NCBI GenBank assembly: GCA_963669285.2
Contig: CAXXSI010000025.1
Location: forward strand, 62,001-126,000
DNA: 64,000 nucleotides
Source of the DNA: JAWKWH01 sp963669285
Lineage (GTDB): Bacteria; Pseudomonadota; Alphaproteobacteria; Rhizobiales; Rhizobiaceae
Direction of reading: 5' to 3'
Part shown: piece by piece, positions 53,917 to 63,926 of the stretch
How the letters are laid out: each line of letters starts with the position of its first letter
How positions within the stretch are numbered: position 1 is the first letter of the stretch
Notes under the pieces: generated by a model
The model's database searches: none
Told to the model about the DNA's origin: nothing
The model's input: only the letters and a program-made list of their open reading frames with translations
Translations under genes and position numbers: made by a program

Positions 53917-56900
53917 ATGGGCGAACGGAAACTGTTCCCGACAGACGCCGCCACTAGCGTACCTGGCTCCGCTTTGCCGGACGCTCAAGGCCTTTACAAT
54001 CCCGCCAATGAGCACGATGCCTGCGGCGTCGGTTTCATCGCCCATATGAGGGGTGAGAGATCACACAATATCATCGAAAACGGCCTGTCGATGCTGGAGA
54101 ATCTTACCCATCGCGGTGCGGTCGGCGCCGATCCGCTCATGGGCGATGGTGCCGGCATGCTGGTGCAAATTCCCGATCGGTTTTTCCGCGAAGAAATGGC
54201 TGAAAACGGCATTGAGCTTCCTCAGGCAGGCCTTTACGCCGTCGGCCATATATTCATGCCGCAAGACAAGACGCTGCGCGACAATCTCGAACAGATCATT
54301 ACCGATGTGGTTGCCGCGGAAGGGCAGCAGCTTCTGGGATTTCGTGATGTACCGGTCGACAATTCCTCTTTGTCGAAAGCGCCGGAAATCGCAGCTTCAG
54401 AACCAATCCATCGCCAGGTTTTCATTGGCCGCGGCGAAGGAATTGAAAACGACAACGACTTCGAACGTCGGCTTTACATATTACGCAAGGTGATATCCAA
54501 CCGCGTTCACCAGGAAACCGAAGGCCGCGACAATGGTTTTTATATTGTCTCGCTGTCGTCCCGCACCATCGTCTACAAGGGAATGTTCCTGGCATATCAG
54601 GTGCACAAATACTTCAAGGATCTGAGCGACCCGCGCTTCGAAAGCGCATTGGCCTTGGTTCATCAGCGTTTCTCCACAAACACCTTCCCGTCGTGGAAAC
54701 TGGCGCACCCGTACCGCATGGTGGCGCACAATGGCGAAATCAACACGCTGCGCGGCAATGTGAACTGGATGGCCGCCCGCCAGGCATCGGTCGATTCGGA
54801 ATTGTTCGGCAACGACATCTCCAAGCTTTGGCCGATTTCCTATGAAGGCCAGTCGGACACCGCCTGCTTCGACAATGCGCTCGAGTTCCTATGGCAAGGC
54901 GGATATTCGCTGGCGCATGCGATGATGATGCTGATCCCCGAGGCTTGGGCCGGCAACAAGCTGATGGATGAAAACCGCAAGGCTTTTTACGAGTATCATG
55001 CTGCATTGATGGAGCCATGGGACGGCCCAGCCGCGGTAGTATTCACCGACGGGCGCCAGATCGGTGCCACGCTCGACCGCAACGGATTGCGCCCCGCCCG
55101 ATACCTCGTCACAGAGGACGATTGTGTGATCGCGGCATCCGAGGCCGGCGTCATTGATATCGACGAATCCACGATCAAATCGAAGTGGCGCCTCCAGCCG
55201 GGGCGGATGCTCCTGATCGACTTGGAACAGGGTCGCATCATCTCCGATGAGGAGATCAAGGAAGAAATTGCCACCAAACACCCCTACCGCGAATGGCTGG
55301 CCAACACCCAACTCATTCTCGAGGATCTGGCGCCGGTTGAACCAAGGGCGCTTCGCCGTGACGTCAGCCTGCTCAATCGTCAGCAGGCATTCGGCTACAC
55401 CCAGGAAGACACCAAGATCCTGATGTCGCCCATGGCGACGACCGGCCAGGAATCGCTGGGGTCGATGGGTACTGATACGCCGATATCGGCGATGTCGGAC
55501 AAGTCGAAACTGCTCTACACCTATTTCAAGCAGAACTTCGCCCAGGTCACCAATCCACCGATTGATCCGATCCGCGAAGAGCTGGTGATGAGCCTTGTTT
55601 CGTTCATTGGCCCGCGCCCGAACATTTTCGATCTTGTCGGCAGTTCGAGACGCAAGCGGCTCGAAGTGCGCCAACCGATCCTGACCAATGGCGACCTGGA
55701 AAAGATTCGCTCGATCGGGCACACCGAAGACCGCTTCGACACCAAGACGATCGACATCACCTATTCCGCCGCCGAAGGAGCAGCCGGTCTCATCGGCGCG
55801 GTCAGCCGTCTGTGCGAGCGGGCGGAAGCGGCAGTGGCCGGTGGCTATAACATCATCATTCTGTCCGACCGCCAGATCGGTCCGGATCGGATTGCCATTC
55901 CGGCATTGCTGGCGACGGCCGCCGTTCACCATCATCTGATTCGCAAGGGACTGCGCACCGCGGTCGGTCTGGTCGTCGAATCGGGCGAACCGCGTGAGGT
56001 ACATCATTTCGCCTGTCTGGCAGGGTATGGCGCCGAGGCGATCAATCCCTATCTGGCATTCGATACATTGCTCGACATGCACGCACGCAAGGCGTTCCCG
56101 CCCGAGGTGGATGCCGGCGAAATCGTCGAACGCTACATCAAGTCGATCGGCAAGGGCATCTTGAAGGTCATGTCCAAGATGGGCATCTCGACCTACCAAT
56201 CCTATTGCGGCGCACAGATTTTCGATGCGGTCGGATTGACCACTGATTTCGTCAAGGAATTCTTCTTCGGCACCGCTACGACCATTGAAGGCGTTGGCAT
56301 GAACGAGGTTGCCGAAGAAACCTATCGCCGACACACAAAGGCATTTTGTGGCGATCCGGTATTGAAAAACGCCCTCGAAGTTGGCGGCGAGTACATGTAC
56401 CGCGTGCGCGGCGAATCCCACATTTGGTCACCCGATGCGGTGGCGTCGTTACAGCATGCTGTCAGAACCGAATCCTGGAAAACGTTCAAAGATTTTTCCG
56501 ACCAAGTCGACGCGGATGCGACATCGGCCCAGACCATTCGCGGCTTGTTCGACATCAAGCTGGCCGCTGACGCCGGTCGCAAGCCGGTTGAGTTGAGCGA
56601 GGTCGAGCCCGCGTCTGAAATCGTCAAACGGTTCTCGACAGGCGCGATGTCATTTGGCTCGATCAGCCGCGAGGCACACACGACACTGGCCAAGGCCATG
56701 AACCAGATCGGTGGCAAGTCCAACACCGGCGAAGGCGGCGAGGAACCGGATCGCTACATGCCGCTTCTCGACGGCTCGGCCAATCCCGAGCGTTCGGCGA
56801 TCAAGCAGGTTGCATCCGGACGGTTCGGCGTTACTACCGAGTACCTCGTCAATTCCGACATGATACAAATCAAGGTGGCGCAGGGCGCCAAACCGGGTGA

Positions 56901-58608
56901 AGGCGGGCAACTGCCAGGCCACAAGGTCGACGCGACGATTGCCAAGGTACGCCACTCGACCCAGGGCGTCGGACTGATCTCGCCGCCGCCGCACCACGAT
57001 ATCTATTCCATCGAGGATCTGGCGCAACTGATCTTCGACCTCAAGAACGTCAATTCAAGCGCCGATATTTCGGTCAAACTCGTTTCCGAGGTCGGCGTCG
57101 GCACGGTCGCTGCCGGCGTTGCCAAGGCACGGGCCGACCACATCACCATTTCCGGATTTGACGGCGGCACCGGTGCGTCGCCGCTAACCTCGATCAAGCA
57201 TGCCGGCAGCCCCTGGGAAATGGGCTTGGCCGAAACCCATCAGACACTGGTGTTGAACGGTTTGAGATCGCGCGTCGCGCTGCAGGTCGACGGCGGCTTG
57301 CGAACCGGGCGCGATGTCATTGTCGGCGCGCTGCTCGGAGCCGATGAATTCGGCTTTTCGACCGCGCCGCTGATCGCCGCCGGCTGCATCATGATGCGCA
57401 AATGCCATCTCAACACATGCCCGGTCGGCGTCGCCACGCAGGATCCGGTGCTGCGCAAGCGCTTCAAGGGCACGCCGGAGCATGTGATCAACTATTTCTT
57501 CTTCGTCGCCGAAGAGGTTCGCCAGATGCTCGCCGCGATGGGCTACCACAGCCTGGACGAAATCATCGGCCAGTCCGACTTGTTGGAAAGTCAGTCGATG
57601 ATCGACCACTGGAAAGCCAAGGGTTTGGACTTTACCGGCGTGTTCTATCGGCCGGAGGCACCGGCCGATGCCATCCGCTGGACTGAAACGCAGAACCATC
57701 CGATCGACGATATTCTCGATCGCAAACTGATCGCTGAGGCAGCCCCTGCCCTGGAATCCAAGCACGCGGTGACCATCGACATGCCGATCAGGAATGTGGA
57801 CAGGTCGGCCGGCGCCATGCTCTCAGGGGAAATCGCCAAACGGTTTGGTCACAAGGGCCTGCGTGACGATACCATCATCGTCAATCTGGAAGGGACCGCC
57901 GGACAGTCGTTCGGTGCTTTCCTTGCCCACGGCATCACGTTCAACCTCGCAGGCGACGGCAACGACTATGTCGGCAAGGGCCTTTGCGGAGGTCGAATCG
58001 TCATCCGTCCGCCGGAAACCTCCACCATCGTCGCTGCCGAATCCATCATCGTCGGAAACACGGTTCTCTACGGAGCGATTGAAGGTGAATGCTACTTTTC
58101 CGGCGTCGCCGGTGAGCGGTTTGCGGTGCGCAATTCAGGCGCTGTCGCCGTTGTCGAGGGTGTCGGCGATCACGGCTGCGAATACATGACCGGCGGTGTC
58201 GTCGTCGTCATCGGTCAGACGGGCCGCAACTTTGCCGCGGGAATGTCGGGCGGAATTGCCTATGTGCTCGACGAAGGCGGTGATTTTGCCGAGCGTTGCA
58301 ACATGGCAATGGTCGAGCTTGAGCCGGTACCGGAGGAAGATGACCTGCTTGAAAAACTCCACCATCACGGCGGCGATCTTGATCACAAGGGTCGGGTCGA
58401 CGTGCTGGACAACATGACCAGCCATGACGAAGAGCGGCTTTATCAGCTGATATCCAACCACTCGCACTATACCGGCTCGGTCAGGGCGAAAGACATCCTC
58501 GACAATTGGTCCGACTATCGGCCGAAGTTCAGGAAAGTCATGCCGGTCGAGTACCGTCGTGCGCTGCAGGAAATGGAAGACATGCGACTCGGCGTGGCAG
58601 CGGAGTAA
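53917..58608 (+). CDS. gltB: GltB, glutamate synthase (NADPH) large subunit
   Basis: A 1563-residue enzyme that makes two glutamate from glutamine and 2-oxoglutarate. The class II amidotransferase domain starts after a short propeptide: Cys36 in EHDACGVGF is the nucleophile after cleavage. A central domain and the FMN-binding synthase domain follow, with KPGEGGQLPGHKV, GFDGGTGASPL and the [3Fe-4S] cysteines in CIMMRKCHLNTCPVG. The C-terminal GXGXG beta-helix closes the protein. It works with GltD, which supplies electrons. GGAGGA precedes the ATG. The ybjQ-like gene starts six bases after its stop. Confidence 0.98.
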   Translation: MGERKLFPTDAATSVPGSALPDAQGLYNPANEHDACGVGFIAHMRGERSHNIIENGLSMLENLTHRGAVGADPLMGDGAGMLVQIPDRFFREEMAENGIELPQAGLYAVGHIFMPQDKTLRDNLEQIITDVVAAEGQQLLGFRDVPVDNSSLSKAPEIAASEPIHRQVFIGRGEGIENDNDFERRLYILRKVISNRVHQETEGRDNGFYIVSLSSRTIVYKGMFLAYQVHKYFKDLSDPRFESALALVHQRFSTNTFPSWKLAHPYRMVAHNGEINTLRGNVNWMAARQASVDSELFGNDISKLWPISYEGQSDTACFDNALEFLWQGGYSLAHAMMMLIPEAWAGNKLMDENRKAFYEYHAALMEPWDGPAAVVFTDGRQIGATLDRNGLRPARYLVTEDDCVIAASEAGVIDIDESTIKSKWRLQPGRMLLIDLEQGRIISDEEIKEEIATKHPYREWLANTQLILEDLAPVEPRALRRDVSLLNRQQAFGYTQEDTKILMSPMATTGQESLGSMGTDTPISAMSDKSKLLYTYFKQNFAQVTNPPIDPIREELVMSLVSFIGPRPNIFDLVGSSRRKRLEVRQPILTNGDLEKIRSIGHTEDRFDTKTIDITYSAAEGAAGLIGAVSRLCERAEAAVAGGYNIIILSDRQIGPDRIAIPALLATAAVHHHLIRKGLRTAVGLVVESGEPREVHHFACLAGYGAEAINPYLAFDTLLDMHARKAFPPEVDAGEIVERYIKSIGKGILKVMSKMGISTYQSYCGAQIFDAVGLTTDFVKEFFFGTATTIEGVGMNEVAEETYRRHTKAFCGDPVLKNALEVGGEYMYRVRGESHIWSPDAVASLQHAVRTESWKTFKDFSDQVDADATSAQTIRGLFDIKLAADAGRKPVELSEVEPASEIVKRFSTGAMSFGSISREAHTTLAKAMNQIGGKSNTGEGGEEPDRYMPLLDGSANPERSAIKQVASGRFGVTTEYLVNSDMIQIKVAQGAKPGEGGQLPGHKVDATIAKVRHSTQGVGLISPPPHHDIYSIEDLAQLIFDLKNVNSSADISVKLVSEVGVGTVAAGVAKARADHITISGFDGGTGASPLTSIKHAGSPWEMGLAETHQTLVLNGLRSRVALQVDGGLRTGRDVIVGALLGADEFGFSTAPLIAAGCIMMRKCHLNTCPVGVATQDPVLRKRFKGTPEHVINYFFFVAEEVRQMLAAMGYHSLDEIIGQSDLLESQSMIDHWKAKGLDFTGVFYRPEAPADAIRWTETQNHPIDDILDRKLIAEAAPALESKHAVTIDMPIRNVDRSAGAMLSGEIAKRFGHKGLRDDTIIVNLEGTAGQSFGAFLAHGITFNLAGDGNDYVGKGLCGGRIVIRPPETSTIVAAESIIVGNTVLYGAIEGECYFSGVAGERFAVRNSGAVAVVEGVGDHGCEYMTGGVVVVIGQTGRNFAAGMSGGIAYVLDEGGDFAERCNMAMVELEPVPEEDDLLEKLHHHGGDLDHKGRVDVLDNMTSHDEERLYQLISNHSHYTGSVRAKDILDNWSDYRPKFRKVMPVEYRRALQEMEDMRLGVAAE

Positions 58609-58613
58609 GACTG

Positions 58614-58940
58614 ATGATCGTTACAACCACAAACAGCCTCGATGGCCATGAGATCACCAAATATATGGGTGTGGTCACCGGTGAGGCGATTTTGGGTACC
58701 AACATCTTCCGCGATATCTTCGCCGGTATTCGCGACATAGTCGGCGGGCGCTCCGAGTCATACGAACAAGTCCTACGCGAGGCGCGCGAGACCGCGCTCC
58801 AGGAATTGAAGGACGAGGCGCAGCAACTCGGTGCCAACGCAGTTGTCGGCGTGGACATCGACTATGAGAACATCTCGACCGGTTCAAGCGGTTCGATGCT
58901 GATGGTATCGGCGTCGGGAACCGCGGTTTTGGTTCGGTAA
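58614..58940 (+). CDS. YbjQ/UPF0145 family protein
   Basis: A 108-residue protein that matches the whole YbjQ family: MIVTTTNSLDGHEITKYMG at the start, then GEAILGTNIFRDIFAGIRDIVGGRSESYE and ELGANAVVGVDIDYE-like sequence at the end. The family forms small oligomers and is loosely called heavy-metal binding, but its function is not known. The frame extends upstream into gltB; the ATG at 58614 is the family start. It lies between gltB and gltD with gaps of 5 and 13 bases, so it is made with glutamate synthase. Confidence 0.88.
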   Translation: MIVTTTNSLDGHEITKYMGVVTGEAILGTNIFRDIFAGIRDIVGGRSESYEQVLREARETALQELKDEAQQLGANAVVGVDIDYENISTGSSGSMLMVSASGTAVLVR

Positions 58941-58953
58941 TCAGGGAACACCA

Positions 58954-60408
58954 ATGGGCAAGGTTACTGGATTTTTGGAAATCGACCGGCAGGTGCACAA
59001 GTATCAGCCGGCGTCCGACAGAATCAGGCACTATAGGGAATTCACCCTGCCGATGTCCGATTCTGAGGTCATCAAGCAGGCGGCGCGCTGTATGGATTGC
59101 GGTGTGCCCTACTGTCACGGACCCATGGGCTGTCCGGTGCACAACCAGATCCCCGACTGGAACGACTTGGTCTATGCCGGTGACTGGGACAACGCCATCC
59201 GAAACCTACATTCAACCAACAATTTTCCCGAGTGGACCGGTCGTATCTGCCCGGCACCCTGTGAAGAAGCCTGCACCTTGAACCTCGAAGACGTGCCGGT
59301 CTCGATTAAGACCATCGAGCAGACCATCGCGGATCGAGCTTATGAAACCGGCCACATACGCCCCTACCCGCCCGAGAAGAAGACCGGCAAGACGGTTGCG
59401 ATAATCGGCTCGGGACCGGCAGGCATGGCCGCGGCCCAACAGCTTGGGCGCGCCGGCCATGATGTGCACGTGTTCGAGCGCGAAAGCCGGCCGGGCGGGC
59501 TGATGCGCTATGGCATCCCAGACTTTAAAATCGAGAAACACCATATCGACCGGCGCGTCGTGCAGATGAATGGCGAAGGCGTGACTTTTCACTGCGGAGT
59601 AAATATCGGTGTCGACAAGACCGCTGCCGCCTTGTTGGATGAGCATGACGCAGTGCTTTATTGCGGCGGCTCGGAAAAGCCCCGTCCTGCCGGCGTACCG
59701 GGCACCGATCTTGGCGGTGTGCACGACGCAATGCCCTATCTGGTGCAACAGAACAAGCGCATCGGCGGCGAAGACATTCATTCGGTCGCCTGGCCGTCAG
59801 AGCCGATATCTGCGGCAGGCAAGCACGTGATCGTCGTTGGCGGCGGAGACACGGCCTCCGATTGTGTCGGCACCGCGTTTCGACAGGGCGCGGTGAAGGT
59901 CACGCAGCTTGACATTCGCCCCGAGCCGCCGGTTCGCGAAGACAAGCTGACCGTGTGGCCGTACTGGGCAACCAAGATGCGTACTTCGTCGTCACAGGCC
60001 GAGGGCGCCAATCGCGAGTTCCAGATCGCCACACTGGAGTTTATCGGCGAGGATGGTCATCTGACCGGGGTCAAGTGTTGTCATGTCGATGACAAGCGCA
60101 AACCCGTGGAAGGCACCGAGTTTCTTATCCGTGCAGACCTGGCTTTCATCGCCATAGGTTTTCACGGTGTAATGGAAAGCGGGGTTTTGAGTGAGCTTGG
60201 CGACGGATTGAAAACAACCGTCGACCATCGCAACTCGACCAATGTCGACGCCAATGAAACCGACTACCACACTAACATCGACCGGCTGTATGCAGCCGGT
60301 GACGTGCGTCGCGGCCAATCGCTGGTCGTGTGGGCAATTCGCGAGGGCAGACAGGCGGCGGCGGCTATCGACGAAGACCTCATGGGATCGACCGTGCTAC
60401 CGCGATAG
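58954..60408 (+). CDS. gltD: GltD, glutamate synthase small subunit
   Basis: A 484-residue flavoprotein that oxidises NADPH and passes electrons to GltB. The N-terminal Fe-S domain has two Cys sets: CMDCGVPYCHGPMGCPVHN and RICPAPCEEACTL. The FAD site is IIGSGPAGMAAAQQLGRAG, and the NADPH site is VVGGGDTASDCVGTAFRQG. AGDVRRGQSLVVWAIREGR ends the FAD domain. The gene is third in the gltB-ybjQ-gltD unit. Confidence 0.97.
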   Translation: MGKVTGFLEIDRQVHKYQPASDRIRHYREFTLPMSDSEVIKQAARCMDCGVPYCHGPMGCPVHNQIPDWNDLVYAGDWDNAIRNLHSTNNFPEWTGRICPAPCEEACTLNLEDVPVSIKTIEQTIADRAYETGHIRPYPPEKKTGKTVAIIGSGPAGMAAAQQLGRAGHDVHVFERESRPGGLMRYGIPDFKIEKHHIDRRVVQMNGEGVTFHCGVNIGVDKTAAALLDEHDAVLYCGGSEKPRPAGVPGTDLGGVHDAMPYLVQQNKRIGGEDIHSVAWPSEPISAAGKHVIVVGGGDTASDCVGTAFRQGAVKVTQLDIRPEPPVREDKLTVWPYWATKMRTSSSQAEGANREFQIATLEFIGEDGHLTGVKCCHVDDKRKPVEGTEFLIRADLAFIAIGFHGVMESGVLSELGDGLKTTVDHRNSTNVDANETDYHTNIDRLYAAGDVRRGQSLVVWAIREGRQAAAAIDEDLMGSTVLPR

Positions 60409-60428
60409 GTCCTTGCGACTTCGTATTG

Positions 60429-61622
60429 TTACGGCTTTGTCGATCCCGTTTTTTCGCCATCCGGTGCGGCGTCGGGTTTCCGTTTCCACCTGAAATCATC
60501 CGCGCGGCCCGGCTTTGCGGGCCCGGCAACGCCTTCGATTGTCAGTTTGCGCGCCGGCGTTGGTGCCACCACCTCCGTTTCAACATTGACCGTCGCGCCA
60601 AGCAGTTCCGCACCGCCATCAAGCTCGGGATCGTCGAATGCGATCGGCGCAATGCGGTCAATCGTGGGCGAGTTCAGCGGGTCGAGCCGCAGTTGGGGAA
60701 GATTTTCAGGTCCTAATTCGCCCAGATCCGGCGCAACTGCATCGCCAAGGATCTTCCGTAGCGGCTTTTCGGTGTAAAACGCGATCTTGCGGCGTCCGGC
60801 GCGCGTTACGTTGATACCATCGGAGGAACGCAGCCGCGCGGGTTGACCGTTGAGGTCCGGACCGGAAGTCACATAGGCTCCGTTCTCGTCAACGAATCCA
60901 TCCCAAATGTCGACAAATGCCCCTTCAACGCCGGTTGCCGCCCGCCGGTAGACATCATTGAAGGTCACCATATCCGACGACATGCTCGACTTTTTGAACG
61001 ACGGCACTCCCACCCACACAAGTGGAATGTTGCGACCGGAAACTATGTCGGCCAATTCAGCGGCCCGTTTTTCATATTCCTTGCGCCATTCATCGGACCG
61101 ACGTTTGAGCCGCGGCGAGGTTGTGCGAAAATCCTGCCGATCGTTGGCGCCGATCATCAATACCACGACGCTCGGCTTTTCGGTGTCCAGTATGACCGGC
61201 AATTCGACCCGCCAATTGTAGTAGTCGTCGCGCACAATTCCCGACGATCCATTGGATCGCACCATGATACGAACACCCGGCGATTGCGCAAACGCGGTTT
61301 CCAAACCCTCACCAAGCCCGCCGGCAAGAAAGTCGCCGACCACAAGAACAACACGCGCATTATCCAGCTTGTTCGGCACTTCCGGGGCCGATGCCAACCG
61401 GCGCGAACCACCTGATTTTCGCCGCTTCACCTTGGTCCGGCGGGAAGTATCACGCTTGATGCGGCTTGCCTTGTTGTTCCTTTTGAACAGACGCTCAAAC
61501 AGATTGCCCGATTCCTGCGCCATTGCCGGCGAATACCCCAATTGCGGAACCGCCAAAGCGAAGCCGGCGATGAGGCAAATCAGCCGCAATAACCTCCCAT
61601 ACGATGATCTGGATCTGTCCAT
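60429..61622 (-). CDS. DUF459 (SGNH-like) exported protein
   Basis: A 397-residue protein with a signal peptide (cleavage near AMA), a basic stretch rich in Lys and Arg (residues 45-75) and a DUF459 domain of the SGNH-hydrolase fold. Block I reads VVLVVGDFLAGGLGEGL, where other SGNH enzymes have the nucleophile in GDS; block III is MIGANDRQDF; the usual D..H block reads SDGINVTRAG. So the Ser and His positions hold Phe and Asn. The C-terminal 100 residues are a low-complexity tail. The gene precedes galU in the opposite direction and lies 5 bases after the transglycosylase gene. Confidence 0.85.
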   Translation of the reverse strand: MDRSRSSYGRLLRLICLIAGFALAVPQLGYSPAMAQESGNLFERLFKRNNKASRIKRDTSRRTKVKRRKSGGSRRLASAPEVPNKLDNARVVLVVGDFLAGGLGEGLETAFAQSPGVRIMVRSNGSSGIVRDDYYNWRVELPVILDTEKPSVVVLMIGANDRQDFRTTSPRLKRRSDEWRKEYEKRAAELADIVSGRNIPLVWVGVPSFKKSSMSSDMVTFNDVYRRAATGVEGAFVDIWDGFVDENGAYVTSGPDLNGQPARLRSSDGINVTRAGRRKIAFYTEKPLRKILGDAVAPDLGELGPENLPQLRLDPLNSPTIDRIAPIAFDDPELDGGAELLGATVNVETEVVAPTPARKLTIEGVAGPAKPGRADDFRWKRKPDAAPDGEKTGSTKP

Positions 61623-61627
61623 TCAAA

Positions 61628-62854
61628 CTACTTTTTCTTGATCGCGGTCAGCACTTCTTTGCTCGGATGGCCGGTCTGTTTCATCCCCGCCCTTGCCTGG
61701 AAGGACATGATCGCTTTGCGCGATCCGGAGCCGATCTTGCCATCGATCTTCCCATCGTAATAGCCCAATGCCAGAAGATGTTTCTGCAATTCCTGCTTTT
61801 CATCAAAAGACAACTTCGTAAATGGCCTGCTCCAGTCCTTGGCAAGGCCGCCGTAACCGGCAATTTGATCTGCAAGCAGACCAACCGCCAGTGCATATTT
61901 GTCGGCATTGTTGTAGCGCTTCAGGACAAAAAAGTTCTTTGTGACCAAAAATGCCGGCCCTGAGCGGCCTTGCAACACTTTCAAAACCGCATTGTCGCCG
62001 CCGCGCGGAAAGGCTTTGCCATTGGCTCGCTTGACGCCCAGCGCCTTCCACCTTGAGATTTTCAGCGATCCCCCGGGAAACTTGCGTCCCGATGGCAGTG
62101 TGACCTCATATCCCCAGGTCTTGCCCGAGCGCCAACCGTTTTTGCGCAGCAGATTGGCGGCCGTCGCCAAGGCATCGGGTATGGAGTTCCAGATGTCGCG
62201 GCGCCCGTCTCCGTCCATATCGACCGCGTAGGCCTGATAACTGGTGGGAATGAACTGCGTATGTCCCATCGCTCCGGCCCACGATCCCTCAAGGTGGCGC
62301 TCGGTGATATCGCCCCTCTGCAGGATTTTCAGTGCTGCAATCAATTGCTGGCGGGCGAATTTCCGCCGCCGCCTGTCGGCATAGGCCAGCGTCGCCAGCG
62401 ACCGCACAACGCTGCGCATCACCTTGTCGTTTTTGAGAATCTCGCCATAGTTCGTTTCCATCGACCAGATAGCCAGCAGAATATAACGGCTGACACCGAA
62501 CTTTTTCTCGATTCTTGCGAGGTCGGACTTCCACTTGCGCGCCATCTTGCGCCCGTTGGCGACGGAATCCTCGTGCACCCGGTTGTCAAAATACTGCCAT
62601 ACCGGCGCTCGGAATTCGGGCTGGTAGCGGGCTTTCTCCAGCACTTCCGGGTCCGGCGCGGTAACGCCCTTGAAGGCTCGATTGAACGTCGATTTCTTGA
62701 TCCCGGCTTTTGCGGCTGTCGCCCGAAAGCTCGACACCCATTTCTGGAATCCGGCATCTGCGTGAGCCGGTGCGCTTGCCAGCATCACCAGAAATGCGAA
62801 AGACAAGATCAATTGAAGTGCTTTCTTCAATTCAGACTGCGGCGTTTTGGACAT
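61628..62854 (-). CDS. MltB-type lytic murein transglycosylase
   Basis: A 408-residue exported enzyme with a signal peptide (cleavage near AHA). The catalytic domain has the Glu in LLAIWSMETNYGE, followed by GAMGHTQFIPTSYQAYAVDMDGDG, which is typical of the SLT_2/MltB group. A C-terminal peptidoglycan-binding domain (LQKHLLALGYYDGKIDGKIG) follows. It cuts glycan strands of murein to 1,6-anhydro ends. It probably shares a transcript with the DUF459 gene. Confidence 0.93.
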   Translation of the reverse strand: MSKTPQSELKKALQLILSFAFLVMLASAPAHADAGFQKWVSSFRATAAKAGIKKSTFNRAFKGVTAPDPEVLEKARYQPEFRAPVWQYFDNRVHEDSVANGRKMARKWKSDLARIEKKFGVSRYILLAIWSMETNYGEILKNDKVMRSVVRSLATLAYADRRRRKFARQQLIAALKILQRGDITERHLEGSWAGAMGHTQFIPTSYQAYAVDMDGDGRRDIWNSIPDALATAANLLRKNGWRSGKTWGYEVTLPSGRKFPGGSLKISRWKALGVKRANGKAFPRGGDNAVLKVLQGRSGPAFLVTKNFFVLKRYNNADKYALAVGLLADQIAGYGGLAKDWSRPFTKLSFDEKQELQKHLLALGYYDGKIDGKIGSGSRKAIMSFQARAGMKQTGHPSKEVLTAIKKK

Positions 62855-63042
62855 CGATATCTCCGTCGTGGCATTTGCGGGGATTTTTACCGAATGCCGT
62901 TAGGATTTGGTTTACCATGGTTGGCAATTTCGCCGCTATAAGTCGGTTATCGCGTACTCTCACCGCCATTCAAGGTGACCGATTCAGTAGTTATCAATTC
63001 CGGCGTGAAAATGTCGAAGCGGGACACTGGGATTTTCGATCA

Positions 63043-63921
63043 ATGAGTAAAATTCGCAAAGCGGTATTTCCGGTCGCGGGGCTTGGCACGAGATTCCTAC
63101 CGGCCACCAAAGCACTTCCCAAGGAAATGCTGACGGTTTTGGATCGACCGGTGATCCAATATGTCGTTGATGAAGCCCGCGAAGCCGGCATCGAGCATTT
63201 CATTTTTGTGACCGGTCGCAACAAGGCCGCGATCGAAGACCACTTCGATATCCAGTTTGAACTCTATGAAACCCTAGAAAAACGCGGAAAGACTGCCGAA
63301 TTGCAGAGCCTGAAAGAGCTGCAGCCCCTACCTGGGCAAACCAGCTTTACACGCCAGCAGGAACCCCTCGGTCTTGGACACGCAGTGTGGTGCGCGCGCG
63401 AACTGGTCGGTGATGAACCGTTCGCCCTTTTGTTGCCGGACATGATCATGCCTCCCGAACATAATTGCACCCAAGCGATGGTCGATCTGTATGCGCGGAC
63501 CGGCAACAATATTGTTGCAGTCGAAGCCTGCGATCCCGCCGAAACGCACCGCTATGGCATTGTCGGAAAGGGTGCAGACACACATACCGGATTTGAAATC
63601 ACCGAAATGGTCGAAAAGCCGGCGCATGGCACCGCGCCGTCAAATCTGTTCATAAACGGACGCTATATTCTACAACCCGATATCTTTGAGCATCTTGCGC
63701 GCCACGAACGTGGCGCCGGCAACGAAATCCAGCTCACGGACGCAATGCTGGCGCTCAGCCAGGATCAGCCTTTCTACGGCTATCACTATCAGGGGCACAC
63801 ATTTGATTGCGGAACCCCGGCGGGCTTTGTCGAGGCGAATCTGGCCTTCGCCATGGAGAATTCCAACGTCCGGGAAACTATTCTCCCGGTAATGCGTGCC
63901 CATCTCGCCAAGTATGATTGA
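63043..63921 (+). CDS. galU: GalU, UTP-glucose-1-phosphate uridylyltransferase
   Basis: A 292-residue enzyme that makes UDP-glucose. The nucleotide-binding segment KAVFPVAGLGTRFLPATKALPKEML is at the N-terminus, and VTGRNKAAIEDHFD, LGLGHAVWCAREL and VEKPAHGTAPSNL follow. The frame is open far upstream (to 62710), but this overlaps the divergent transglycosylase gene; the ATG at 63043 gives the family length. UDP-glucose feeds exopolysaccharide and lipopolysaccharide synthesis. Confidence 0.96.
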   Translation: MSKIRKAVFPVAGLGTRFLPATKALPKEMLTVLDRPVIQYVVDEAREAGIEHFIFVTGRNKAAIEDHFDIQFELYETLEKRGKTAELQSLKELQPLPGQTSFTRQQEPLGLGHAVWCARELVGDEPFALLLPDMIMPPEHNCTQAMVDLYARTGNNIVAVEACDPAETHRYGIVGKGADTHTGFEITEMVEKPAHGTAPSNLFINGRYILQPDIFEHLARHERGAGNEIQLTDAMLALSQDQPFYGYHYQGHTFDCGTPAGFVEANLAFAMENSNVRETILPVMRAHLAKYD

Positions 63922-63926
63922 TAGAC

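Noticed and set aside
54889..56421. 510-codon minus-strand open frame
   Set aside because: Antisense of gltB, which is an intact and unmistakable gene.
62710..63042. Upstream extension of galU
   Set aside because: It overlaps the divergent transglycosylase gene and would add residues absent from the GalU family.
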